Of a stretch of 64,000 nucleotides of DNA, positions 1-11,900 are shown piece after piece. The DNA is taken from the NCBI RefSeq assembly GCF_000224145.3, contig NW_004190470.2, positions 19,482-83,481 on the forward strand. Reading direction: 5' to 3'. Positions within the stretch are counted from its first letter, which is position 1, and each line of letters starts with the position of its first letter. A program made the translations under genes and the position numbers. Origin of the DNA: Ciona intestinalis (taxonomy: Eukaryota; Chordata; Ascidiacea; Phlebobranchia; Cionidae). The notes below the pieces were generated by a model. It worked only from the letters and a program-made list of their open reading frames with translations, ran no database searches and had not been told where the DNA came from.

Positions 1-72
1 AGCGTCGAGCCTTGAACCCATTACCTCTGGTTTAAAGGTAGGCGGGCTAACCACTATACCACGGCGCCGGGC
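1..72 (-). mobile_element. SINE head at window edge
   Basis: Reverse complement reads GGCGCCGTGGTATAGTGGTT ... GGGTTCAAGGCTCGACGC, the tRNA-like head of the SINE family; the tail lies left of the window. Confidence 0.75.
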
Positions 73-150
73 AAAATGCTTCTATATTGCATTGCGGTCA
101 CAAGCATTAAACTTGTAAAGAAGCAATCAAGTATTGCGCACAGCCAATAC

Positions 151-598
151 CTAACACTCATCTCCCGAAGAACAACCCATAGACTGCCATTGTGTTTTCC
201 TGGAAGCATGTTTATGGTTTTATGACTATTATACAGCATTGCTTACCTCAAAAAGTGAGATAGTGGGTGTCTTGGCGCTTCAGGGATAACTGGAACATTT
301 GAAAGGTCACCGTGGGATTTTAGGGGTAAAAGGGTGGGTTGGGGCGGAGGGCTAAAAGGGGGTTGAGTTTTTAAAACGGTGGGGCTGGGTTGGGTTGCCA
401 CGGGGCTGTATTTGGTTGGAAATAAGATTGGTTTTACAGGATTCGAGGGTTTGGTCGTAAGATTTTCGGAGGAACTTCTAGGTTTTTGTGAAAACATTTT
501 AATTTTGTCTTTGACGTTGGAGCATATTTCAAATGTGATTTTGTGTTCTGTTCCACCCAAAGTGTACCGCAGCGTTTTGTTTGTGATGTTGCTCGACT
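151..598 (-). CDS. 3' end of an unrecognised proline-rich protein (partial)
   Basis: Two exons read on the minus strand: 247-598 and 151-199. The first has a good acceptor (TTATAG at 604-599) and donor (AG|GTAAGC at 246) and is open throughout. It encodes a basic stretch, then a Pro/Thr/Ser-rich segment (motifs such as FSPPPQPTLLPL and SNVPVIPEAPRHP). The phase-2 end joins a short last exon that closes with ...GCSSGDEC and a TAG stop at 151-153. Upstream exons were not found and may lie in the gap at 1627-2488. No domain is recognised. The proline-rich part looks disordered and might bind SH3 or WW domains, but that is inference. Alternatively the last exon is misread and the gene continues left of the window. 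Confidence 0.45.
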
Positions 599-631
599 CT
601 ATAATGATAAACAAGAATTTAAGGTAGGCTA

Positions 632-863
632 CAGTAGGAGGGGAGACGGAACACTCAAACACATGTTTCTCAATATTCAAAAAATTATAATATGTACGAC
701 AGCTTTTGGGGTGACCCCATAAATCAGCACCATTAAACGTTCATTTCTTATACCTGTTTAAATTATACTGTTTCTATTGTTTGATATTTTTAAATATTTT
801 AAAACAGTAATCAGCTTTGACGCGCTCTGACAAAGTGTTCCATCTTCCCCACCCCACTACATA
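632..863. mobile_element. diverged MITE relative
   Basis: Ends ACAGTAGGAGGGGAGACGGA and TGTTCCATCTTCCCCACCCC match the family termini; the interior is poorly conserved. Confidence 0.5.
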
Positions 864-1626
864 TCTAAAATAGACAAATATACACTATTAAGGAAAGTCT
901 ATAGAAATCACTATGGGCTTTGGTTTTAAGTACCTTCGTGATCCGTAAAAGACAATTGAAAGGTGTTTTGCCCATCGACTTCTGATAAAGCTTTAAACGA
1001 AAAAACTTTCTTTTTCAGCCAGTTTTCGAACTTGGGTTTATTTATTCCCGGTGGAACACCACGAACAAGCACGCTATAAACCATTTCGCGCTAGTTGTCA
1101 AATAAAACCCTCTTCCTTAAACTGAGTTACAGTACAACAGAGACACAAGAGACATTAATGTTGTGCAATACAACAACAGCAAACAAGAAGTTAATAATTA
1201 TCACACTAAATTCCACCCGTTTGCTGTTGCTGTATTATATTCAAAACATATTTAATCAGTTAAATAAATACGAATTCGCAGAAAAAGCTTCAATTACTGG
1301 ACATATGTCATTAGGATGCATAGCATTGGTTTTTAACATGTTAGAATAGGGGTACTATATACAGTGACCTGCTTTCGATGTTCTAACAACCTATAGTCGC
1401 GGAAATATAGACCCCAAGTTGGTAAATGGTTACAAAAATTAATTTGTTCCCCAAAAAAGAAAACTTTTCTTAAAAGGCGAATATTTTGATCAAACGGAAA
1501 TCCCCGTATATTCTATTTTCCATAGACCGATTACGTAATAGTTTAATACGACGCTGTAATATTTCACCTAATAGTGTTTGCTGAAGCAGCAGGCAATACT
1601 TCAGATAACGCTTGTGTGACGACAGA

Positions 1627-2488
1627 NNNNNNNNNNNNNNNNNNNNNNNNNNNNNNNNNNNNNNNNNNNNNNNNNNNNNNNNNNNNNNNNNNNNNNNNNN
1701 NNNNNNNNNNNNNNNNNNNNNNNNNNNNNNNNNNNNNNNNNNNNNNNNNNNNNNNNNNNNNNNNNNNNNNNNNNNNNNNNNNNNNNNNNNNNNNNNNNNN
1801 NNNNNNNNNNNNNNNNNNNNNNNNNNNNNNNNNNNNNNNNNNNNNNNNNNNNNNNNNNNNNNNNNNNNNNNNNNNNNNNNNNNNNNNNNNNNNNNNNNNN
1901 NNNNNNNNNNNNNNNNNNNNNNNNNNNNNNNNNNNNNNNNNNNNNNNNNNNNNNNNNNNNNNNNNNNNNNNNNNNNNNNNNNNNNNNNNNNNNNNNNNNN
2001 NNNNNNNNNNNNNNNNNNNNNNNNNNNNNNNNNNNNNNNNNNNNNNNNNNNNNNNNNNNNNNNNNNNNNNNNNNNNNNNNNNNNNNNNNNNNNNNNNNNN
2101 NNNNNNNNNNNNNNNNNNNNNNNNNNNNNNNNNNNNNNNNNNNNNNNNNNNNNNNNNNNNNNNNNNNNNNNNNNNNNNNNNNNNNNNNNNNNNNNNNNNN
2201 NNNNNNNNNNNNNNNNNNNNNNNNNNNNNNNNNNNNNNNNNNNNNNNNNNNNNNNNNNNNNNNNNNNNNNNNNNNNNNNNNNNNNNNNNNNNNNNNNNNN
2301 NNNNNNNNNNNNNNNNNNNNNNNNNNNNNNNNNNNNNNNNNNNNNNNNNNNNNNNNNNNNNNNNNNNNNNNNNNNNNNNNNNNNNNNNNNNNNNNNNNNN
2401 NNNNNNNNNNNNNNNNNNNNNNNNNNNNNNNNNNNNNNNNNNNNNNNNNNNNNNNNNNNNNNNNNNNNNNNNNNNNNNNNNNNNNNNN
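1627..2488. other. assembly gap (862 N)
   Basis: Run of N. The stretch around it (about 870-1626 and 2489-3080) shows no coding exon I can support, only AT-rich sequence and simple TA repeats near 2650-2700. Confidence 0.95.
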
Positions 2489-3083
2489 GGAATATCTAGC
2501 CTCGATTATAAAGGACGACTCGGCCAGTGTTAAATCTGTGTTGCAATGACTCGAACAGTATCTGATTATATCTTTATTGCTTAATTCGTATGCGACGGTA
2601 TATATAAGTTGCAGCAGTTGGCATGACTACTTATTCAGTCCCTTATTTAAATAGAATATATATATAAATAACACGGTTAATTTGTACAAGTGAATATATA
2701 TGTAACTTAAACTGCGATATCTCAAAAGGGCGTTACTGCGCTAAACTTCTAATATGATAATAACAACGTATACATGGTATATGCGATACTGTAGCGATCC
2801 TGCTTCCGGTTTTCACACGTTACGAATGCAGTGATTATACATGCTTCCGGTTTCACACGTTACGAATGGGTCAGCCAAATAGGTCGGCTTGTGTGTGAAC
2901 GAGAACAAGTATAATTAATAATGCGTCATAAATTAACTCTGATAGATATTTGGAAATATGAGACAAGAAATGTCTCCAACGTGTCCAACAAGAACAAATG
3001 TTCGGCCAAAATGAATCTACAAAACAAACGGCACATTCGTAAAAACAGGCTTGTGTGCATGATAAAAACATGAAGTTATATAA

Positions 3084-3268
3084 CAAGGTGGGAGTAGACG
3101 GGACACTTTTAGAACACAATATTCAAATATCCTGATCGTGTTTTAAACAATTAGCCAATCGGAGTCCTGAAGAAACGGTTTTATAATTCTTTGAATGATT
3201 TTTCTTACTACCAATTGGCAAGAGAAAATAGAATGAAACGGTGTCCCATCTTCCACCACCTTACTTTA
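3084..3268 (-). mobile_element. MITE (Cimi-1-like) at the 3' end of the methyltransferase
   Basis: ACAAGGTGGGAGTAGACGGG ... GTGTCCCATCTTCCACCACC. Its right terminus overlaps the methyltransferase stop codon. Confidence 0.82.
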
Positions 3269-6200
3269 CAACGCATGTATCTGTCACTTGGGTGTTAACT
3301 TGCGTAATTTCCCACAGCGCCGTGTTTATTCCGTATGCTAAATACGGCCGCACGTTTTTCTCTCCGGTTATTGTAGGGTCCTTAAAAATCGTTTGTAAGT
3401 ATCTGACATTGTCCGTCACGTTGAACGTTTTATATCCTTTATCGTTCATTTGCATCATCTGTTGATACACAGTGCGGCATCTATTCAACCACTTCGGTCG
3501 TGAAATTGGTCCAGGAATGTGGATTTCCATTGTAAGTTGGCGAACACATCTGTGCAAGCCAGTGTCCAGTAGCTCTTGCATTAGCTGTGTATATTAAAAC
3601 ACATAATCAGTTTGGTATATACAACAAGAGAGCATAGCTTTGGTTAATGGACACGATAATTACGAGTCTACGACGTCATTTGTACATTTATTATACGTAA
3701 ATACGTATTGTTTTATACAGCGAAGAAACCAATAAAATACAAAAAATTGAGCTATTTTTTATTTATAGCGCCTAAAACATCTTATCGTGTAATTAAACCG
3801 TACCATACATTTTCGACGTACTGTTTTTGAACAAACAGTGTGACTAAACGTCTAATATCAGTTAAAAGCTATGAGGCTAAGAGATATGAGAATAAAAAAT
3901 ACCGAAATTTTCAAAGCAAAAAACAAACACAACTATTCGAAGATAGGTTTTATAACAGACAGCGATAAGCGGCATCAAAACAGACCTCAATACGACAATA
4001 ACAAATAGCAAATTTAACTTGCCCTGTCTTCGAAGCCACCCCCGTCTGGAGCGTCGGTGTCTACTTTCAATACATCCAAAACTCTTCCGGAATGTCCGAG
4101 CTCTTTCAAGATGGTTTCTATACAGTAAAACATACGATAACGCTTTATTTATAAGATAATACCTGGATAGTTGTCGATTTTTGGTCAATCAGAAAACATC
4201 GCCGTGACATATATATACCATTTTTGCATGGTCACTTTTATGCGCGTAAGTACTCGCATATTTACTCGCAAAAACAAAGTTAACACGCATAACGTCATAA
4301 GCGTGTCATCTGCTGTAGGAGGTTGGTTGTTACTCGCATTATGCAAAAAGTAATGGGAAAAGACAGTTTCACTTTTAAGAGCCTAATCTTTTTTGGGTAT
4401 TAATTTTATAGGTTTTCGTTGGTAATAGCACCATAAAGTATTAAAACTCATTTTATAAACTAGATTTATTAATATTGCGCTAAAATAAGCTTACTCAATG
4501 TTAATACGAGCATAAACCAATGACCATGCAAAATAACGCGGTTAGCGAGTTATCATATGACGAGTTAATGCGGATCACATACACATATAATGGAGAAATG
4601 CAATAATCCTATATATAAAGGTGGGGAAAGACGGAACATCTTTAGCACGTAATATCAAAATATCCTAATCGTGTTTTAAACAGTTAACAACGGTGTGCGG
4701 GAGGCGTGAAGGTACAGGTTGTATGATTCTTTAAATTTTCTGTGTTTACTAGCAAATGGGAAATGAAAAGAGAATAAAAAGGTGTCCCATCTCCCCCCAG
4801 CCTAATATACATAATAAAACGTTATACCTTGCAAACAAGACTAACATACCAGCACACCAGCAAAAAAATACCGACGCTGGTATTTGTTTTCAATATACAT
4901 CTTATAAGCTGTTGTTATAGATATACTTACGAAGTGTTCTCATCTTCCAGCCGCTTTCATCTGCATCGAGATCCTTATCTGATATTCCAATCTTATGAAA
5001 GGTTACACCCGAAGGAAACACTCGACCATCTTCCCACTTCGTACCTATGTACAATATTACGTCTCACAACTAATAAAGCGGTTACGAATATATAGCATTT
5101 TAGGGGGGCGGGGGGTTAAGATGGGATACCATTAACACTAAAAACCCATATTCCTGTTTTGAACAATTAACAACGCTCTTTTAGAGCTACGGTGATACGA
5201 TTATATAGTTATGTAAATATTCTTTGTTTGGGCAAAGAAAAAAATGAATGAAAACAAGAACCACTTTACCCCAACCCAGCACTGTATATATATATAACGA
5301 TTTTCGTTTTCCGACCTTGCGAGAATAAATCAAATCACATTTTATTATTCACATACCACGTAATTTTAGTATATTCTAGCTTCTAGGTTGGAATCAAGCT
5401 GTTAAAATGATGTACAGGAAAATTATGTTCTCATACTTGGGTCAAATGAGTGAACTTCGCAGCCTTTGTTCGCCAAAGCTTCATCAAAACTAATATCACC
5501 ACCGATACCAAACGAATAGACGAGACATTTATGCGACGAGCTTGACTGAAGAGGCCAATACTTATCTTCAAAACAGATTTCGTAACTTCCGTCTCCATTA
5601 TGGCTATTTCCACCAATTCGAGCGGATTTTTTACATTGATACTGAAAGAAGGTTAACGTTATTAAGCGCAAATGAGCACATCAAAAACTTTTAGTGATTT
5701 TGTTTGAAACATATTTGCTGTATAAACCTGCTAAACCAAATTAGAAAACTTGGCGAAAAAAATATGTAATGGTTCGTTCCTATCCAAAACGACATATAGT
5801 AGGATAGGGGGGAGCTGGGACACTTTTTTATTCTATTTTATCGTTCCATTTGATAATAAAAGAAAACATTCAAAGAATTATATTCACGACTCCAACTGAC
5901 CGCTCTTAACTGTTTAAAACTCAACCAGTACATTTAAATATTATGTGCTAAAGGTGTTCCGTCTTCCCCCACCCTACTATGAAGTTACATATGAATCCGC
6001 CAGTTAAAAACATGAAAATCCCATTTCAGCGCATTCCTTTCTTTTTATATAGTTTTTTTTCTAGAAAAAATTGTTTAATGTATATGGTTCAAAAAATTAG
6101 TTCAAGATTAAAACCTGAAGTTTGTGAACAAATTCCCAAAGTCTTTCGGATTCCTCCTGTGGAGGCGCATGGCCAATAACTCCGACTAAGTGGAATATCG

Positions 6201-7211
6201 TATATTAGTTTTAATTGCGATTACTGCTTACTGGTATATACGGAAATAAAGTCATATTTAATAATAATAATTGCGTGTCTAGTTAGAGAAATCTGAACTG
6301 AATGTACGATTTTTTTCGTTTCAAACGGTTTCGTTTTTGAGTTATAGGAATTCGTATTTTAACCGGTGACGTCATGAAACTTCTCGCTTGAGCGCGCGCC
6401 TTGCCCTTATATCGGGGAAACGGCGGGCTTTCCATTTTCTCTTGTTGTCATCTTGAAACGACTAAAATCAATAATTTTACACGTTACAAAATTTCTTGGC
6501 CAACGAATGATCGTACTGTTCGGGCGTTTGGCGGAATGTAATCTATCTAAATACTCTTAGAAATCATTAAAACACGCTGTGTGCGTAATAAATTTAAAAT
6601 TAACTACAACAGTAGTAGCAGAGGCAGAGTCTACCAAGTTTGTAAACTTGTTTAGTTTAGTATAGTATACTCTATAGGTGAACTTGCGTTATCGTATTTA
6701 TGACCTACCGTTATAATTTTCGTGGACGGTGAGCACTTCTGCAAACAAAAATAAATTTATGCTAGTAAATAAAAAAACACAAGGAAATTAGATACAGCGA
6801 TACAGGGAATTCCCAAAGGGTATGTGGTATAAGAAAGTATCCAGCTGTTGCCGTGCCAGTGTTTTCGTCCTAAGTAGTGACAGTGGCCTATATACAAAGT
6901 ATGTGCGGCACGAAATGCATGCCTTTTGATGCCAGTATGGGTTCCTGTATTTAAACTAATTCTCTTCCTGAAAACAAAATTAAGTGCTTACACCTATTGA
7001 ACCGATCCCCTGACTTTGCTTCAAAGCGAAAAATCACAAATTCGTATTTTAAAGAAAAGGTACACCTTTTGTAAACGAATGAGTTGCATAACATTAACCT
7101 ACCTATGGTTCTGAAAAGTGCATACTCCAACGTTCTGATGTTATAATAAGTAAACATAATGATAAATATGATTATGCAGATCACTGGGAAACTCTTATAG
7201 ATTCTCATCAT
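3261..7211 (-). CDS. METTL24-like type II membrane methyltransferase
   Basis: Exons on the minus strand: 7103-7211, (one not resolved), 6709-6738, 6115-6156, 5437-5641, 4931-5044, 4023-4117, 3261-3584. The first exon starts MMRIYKSF and carries a hydrophobic segment (about residues 8-22, VICIIIFIIMFTYY), giving a type II signal-anchor, probably Golgi or ER. The exon at 5437-5641 holds a SAM-binding core: CLVYSFGIGGDISFDEAL (motif I, GIGGD), then GCEVHSFDPS (acidic motif II). Later exons give KVDTDAPDGGGFED and RQLTMEIHIPGP, which fit the METTL24 / Methyltransf_21-like family. Substrate is unknown. Phase does not join exon 1 (ends phase 1) to 6709-6738 (starts phase 0), so an exon between 6739 and 7102 is missing; an open stretch below 6941 is a candidate. 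The 4117-to-3584 junction uses a GC donor. The stop codon lies inside a MITE terminus. Confidence 0.75.
4617..4805 (-). mobile_element. MITE (Cimi-1-like)
   Basis: AAAGGTGGGGAAAGACGGAA ... GTCCCATCTCCCCCCAGCCT; methyltransferase intron. Confidence 0.8.
5100..5284 (-). mobile_element. diverged MITE relative
   Basis: GGGGGGTTAAGATGGGATAC ... ACCACTTTACCCCAACCCAG; interior similar to 34150-34312. Methyltransferase intron. Confidence 0.55.
5800..5977 (+). mobile_element. MITE (Cimi-1-like)
   Basis: TAGGATAGGGGGGAGCTGGG ... GTTCCGTCTTCCCCCACCCT; methyltransferase intron. Confidence 0.83.
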
Positions 7212-7602
7212 TTACTGAGCTGTAAGTGATTTGAACTGCTCTGTTGCAAATGTAAAGATAGTTTGTTTGAGCGGCCTGCGAGATAGTGCTATTGTAGACA
7301 CTACTGAATTATTTATGAACAAACAATGGTACAGTATGCTGTCTTTTACAACTATATAGCCTACCTTTTTAGACTGAAACAAGAGAAAAATGAAAAAGTA
7401 AACAAATATCCGCAGACTGTAAAATAACAGAAATCTGCCAGCGCCCGTTTTAACGACCGATTGGCTATTACTTTGACCTCTCACAAACTGACTGCTTTAA
7501 CAACACGTTACATTACCTCTCATAACAACGCCGAGAGAGTCAAACACGTCGGAGAGAGCGCATAATCCAAAGAAGCATGCAGCACGAGATGCAACATAAT
7601 AA

Positions 7603-7845
7603 TTACCAAGCGCGCCTGCCTCTAACCCAGAGGTAATGGCTTCAAGACTCTAGCTGCTAACATTGTGAGCGTATGTGTCTTTGGGCAAAACAGTTAACGG
7701 CAACTGCTCTAATCCATTGGTCACTAATGGGTGATCCAAATTATCAGCCACGCGAGGTGTAGGCTATAATACAGAATAGGCTACCTGTGTTATAACGAAC
7801 GCTGTTTTTCGGCTACGCGAGGATAAAATAAATTACATCATATGT
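7603..7845 (+). mobile_element. tRNA-headed SINE (Cics-1-like)
   Basis: tRNA-like head with A-box-like and B-box-like (GGCTTCAAGACTC) parts, SINE body (CTTTGGGCAAAACAGTTAACG), and end GCGAGGATAAAATAAATTACAT. It lies between the methyltransferase and epoxide hydrolase genes; 7846-8947 otherwise shows nothing I can name. Confidence 0.75.
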
Positions 7846-8947
7846 TTAGTCATCTATGGTTACATTCATCCGCCCGTACATTATGTTAGGTTACAACTAT
7901 TCTAATGCTCGTATAGTTTATTATATACAGTCAGTTGAACGTGCATGCTGTATTTCCTCCTTTCTATACAAACCTTGATTAGAAAATGCATTTTTGGCTT
8001 ACCACAGATAAGAGAGTCTACTGGTAAATACGTTATAGGCCGTGATTATAGTCAGTTTACGAGGTACTCGCGTGTTGCGTTTTACTTGAAATCGATACAC
8101 CTTGTAAGTGATCAGATTGTGAACACACTATAAAAGATTGCTTGTCTGTCAACCTAGTTACATGTTTAGATGGAATTCCAATCCAATCCGATCATGTAAA
8201 CAAGTATGTGATTAGTCCATCTGAATCCAAAACTGGCTTAAAGCTTTGGTTACAATCTGTGGTACATATTAGGTTTAAATGCATTATTCCTCCAAATTAA
8301 AAACATATCAGCACATGGAGACAACAGCAGAAATAATGTAGCAACTTGTCCTCGATTCAATAGAACTATGCCTTTAAATAATATATCCGAATTAGCTCTA
8401 GGATTACAAACTGCACAATTAATGCTGAAAACTAATTCACCCACACAGTATATAATTTTATTGCATAATTAAATTGAAGAAAAAACAATGGTCAACAAAA
8501 ATGTAGTTTACAAAATGTACTACTTCTTGCAACTCACCAAATTTACTGCACATTAAAAATGTATTGAAGACTTTAAAAGTGATTTATCAAGTGCATAAAT
8601 TACCAGTGACATGGTCAACTAAAAATAAACAATCAAAATATGATTTGAAGATAATTGGCATTTAAGCTATATAACTAATTAAGGGCTTGCATGATATGCA
8701 TGTTAAAAATTCTAGAAACAGCTGGAGAATAATATAAGTAACTAGGTATATAGGCATTAAGGCATATCAATTACATTGACAAGAGTTTCAGGAATATATT
8801 AATATATTGGTTTATATCTGGATGTTTCACAGATATCTTAATTCAGTACTCGATAAGTAAATCTACTTTAAAACTGTTTTAAAAAATTGGTTAAACACAG
8901 TTTTCCAGATTAATGCATGTAAACATTGGTGTAAATAAGTGATACGG

Positions 8948-11900
8948 CTACTGATTCTGCATTAAAAACTTTTCCATCTGTTCATGTACTTTCTCTGGTT
9001 CATCCTGGTTAACCCAATGACTTGCACCAGGAATCATGGCCACGGTAATGTCAGTTGCCCCACCCTGAAATAAATACTGATATTGGCTACTTTTGTTTAA
9101 GACATATTTTAATTTTAAAAGCCAAGACACAAAGCGAGAAACTGTTTCCATTAAAATTTATCTGTAACATAAAACAGGAACAATTTACTATTTGTAAAAC
9201 AATGAGTTACAAACACCAAAACTGGGCATGTAGACCTCATGACTTAAGACTTATAGCACAGTACAATGTAGAATATTTAATTTGGGATTTATAGCATAAT
9301 TTGACATCAAATTAAAGATTTCAAAGTGTTTTACAATCAAGCCAATTAGGCTTGATTGGCTGATGTGTCACTACTGAGCCGTGCAAGCATGTTGGATATC
9401 TGAATGAACAGACTAAAAGCTCTAGTTTTTGTGTCATCATTGTAATATTGTCTGGGTTGCGATTTCCTGCCACGTCAAACTATACTTTGTCTGGTTTGAT
9501 GCTGGTGAGGAAATAAAAATGACTCAGTAGTGTCAAAAATAGCGCAGCCAGACAATGCAGTCATATATTTTTTTCCCGAGTTTTATAGGTTTAAGGTTCA
9601 TTTTTGTAAACAAGCCCACCTTTGCAAGTTCTGCAAGTTCTTTGCCCAATGCAGCATCCTGATCACCCCATATTAACAATACTGGGTGAACTACCTTACG
9701 AGTTTTTGCTTTGAGACCAAATCCACGGTATATTGGGTTGACTGTAAAGTATAGACACAATTTTTTAACATTTAAAAATATGCATATATGAGTTTTCCTG
9801 TAATTTCTTCTTTGGTTTGGTAAAGGTCTTATCTATAGAAATACCTGAAGTTTTTAGGAATTAAAGTATTAGGAAATAGCCAGGGGCGCAACCAGGGGGG
9901 CTGTTTTGCTGTCATGACAGCCCCCTTTTCCGTAGACACGCACGCAGCCAGAAAGTGCTAAGACGCACACACACGCGCGTTGCATTTAATATTACATTCG
10001 TTCGCTTAAAATTGGAATAACTTTTCGTTCAATTGTTACGTCACTTGTCCTATTGTAACGTAACTATTAATTATGACGTTTCATAATATAACAATCTGGA
10101 GGAATGTGCTAACTGCACAACCAACCACGAGATCGAAACATCGTGTATGAGCGTCACATTTTTACGCTCTGCGCCGGCGTAGGAAATAAAGGAAGACGCA
10201 TGTGGTAGNNNNNNNNNNNNNNNNNNNNNNNNNNNNNNNNNNNNNNNNNNNNNNNNNNAGCATAATTATGACGAAACAGTAGGGATTCACGACGTGGATT
10301 CATCGCGTCATAATAGCGATAGTGTGACCTGGGAATTAATTACGTCATAATAGCAGTTCACACTGTTGATTATGTGCGTCATATTAGCGATTGTCCCCTT
10401 GATTATTTAGCCTGCAGGTGCTTGAAAACAGGTTGAATATTTGCCTTTTCATGCTGCATAAGTAAAGATAGGCTTGCGACAATATTCTGTACACGCGTAA
10501 AGCAACGCCTAGGTTCAAAAAGTAAGGACAACCGTAGTAGGGAATATAGCATGGAATGTCACGCTCTACGTAATTTATGTGGATTAAAATAATGCTCACG
10601 AGAATCACTAAAAGATCATTGCGATCGTTCGGTGTGAACTTAATAAGGTGCTCGCGTACCACCTGGTAGGCCTTCGCATACCATAGTTTGGGAAGCACTG
10701 ATTTAAACTAATCATCAGAAACAGAAATCATACGAAAACTACAGATCGTATGGGAGCAAATAAAACACGATTGTTTACCAACAATCTCGTTTGTGATGGA
10801 ACAATCGTAATGGTTTATCAAAGGTATTCTGACGTAAATAATCGTTACATTAACATGCGTAAATCTGCAACAATGTTTCCTCTGTTTATATTAATTTAGA
10901 TACGTCTTTTTAATAATGTAGTGTTAGTTTTAATTTACCGCGTAAAATAGAATATATATTCGTGTGCACAACCAATAAAGGGAGTGTTTTATCGCGTCAG
11001 AGATAAACGTGGACTAGACGTAAATATGACAGCCCCCTTTTGAACGCGCTGGTTGCGCCACTGGAAATAGCCATATATATTTTAACTCCTTAATATGTCA
11101 CACTTAAAAAAAGTAGCTCAGTTTTACTGTAGTGTACATAACATAAAATCATGTTGGTAAACTAACTTGCTCTGTAGTAGTTTAATGGACCCGAGATGTT
11201 GTTCCCTATGTAATGTTTATAGACATCAATTTCTTCACGAGTTAACTTGTTCGACTTATTTTTGATTCCCATCTTTTTTCCATTAAAAGCACTCCCAAGC
11301 AATCCAAAGTCTTTCGATTGTACCAAAAGTTCAGGCAGATATGGCATCTGATACAGGCATATGTACCAGCTCTTTAAGAATTGACTAAATCCTATGCCTT
11401 TTCTATAATAAATAAAAAATGACATAACTTTTTTTATATCTCTTAAGATATGTAAGAATGAATGAGTGTAACTGGCTTTATCTTCGGAAAACAACAGTCG
11501 TTATAACAGGGGGGTCTGTTTCATACGATACAACTCGTGCCAGCTTATGAGTTAACAAGAAAGTAACTTTATGGTTGATTGTTTTTTTGTAACTTTGTTA
11601 ATGTTTGGATGACAATTTAGACAACCCATAAGTGATCACTGGGTTACAGCAATTGTCGTTAAGTGTCTTACCCAAGGACACCTAGCCGACAAGCCAGAAA
11701 ACAATTACCTCTGAGTTAGAGGCATATGCACTAACCAAATATGCCACGACGCCACACTATGATAAGTATGCTAACAATGGTCAAATTGATTAAAACAATG
11801 AACTAATTAAGATAAGCAAAAATACTGTAGTCAGCTAAGATTACAAAGAAACCTCCAAAGTTAGTAATAAGTGACTACTGTCTGAGGGAATTGCGAGACT

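Noticed and set aside
1574-2533. Long open frames across the first gap, and similar ones at 52456-53155 and 60035-60464
   Set aside because: They are open only because N codons are untranslated; no real coding evidence.
10290-10390. CRISPR-like spaced repeats GCGTCATAATAGC
   Set aside because: Eukaryotic context, imperfect units of uneven spacing inside a hAT-type element; subterminal repeats are the better explanation.
10384-10698. Coding gene on the minus strand (104 codons)
   Set aside because: Lies inside the hAT-type element, has no recognisable domain or splice support and is not transposase-like.
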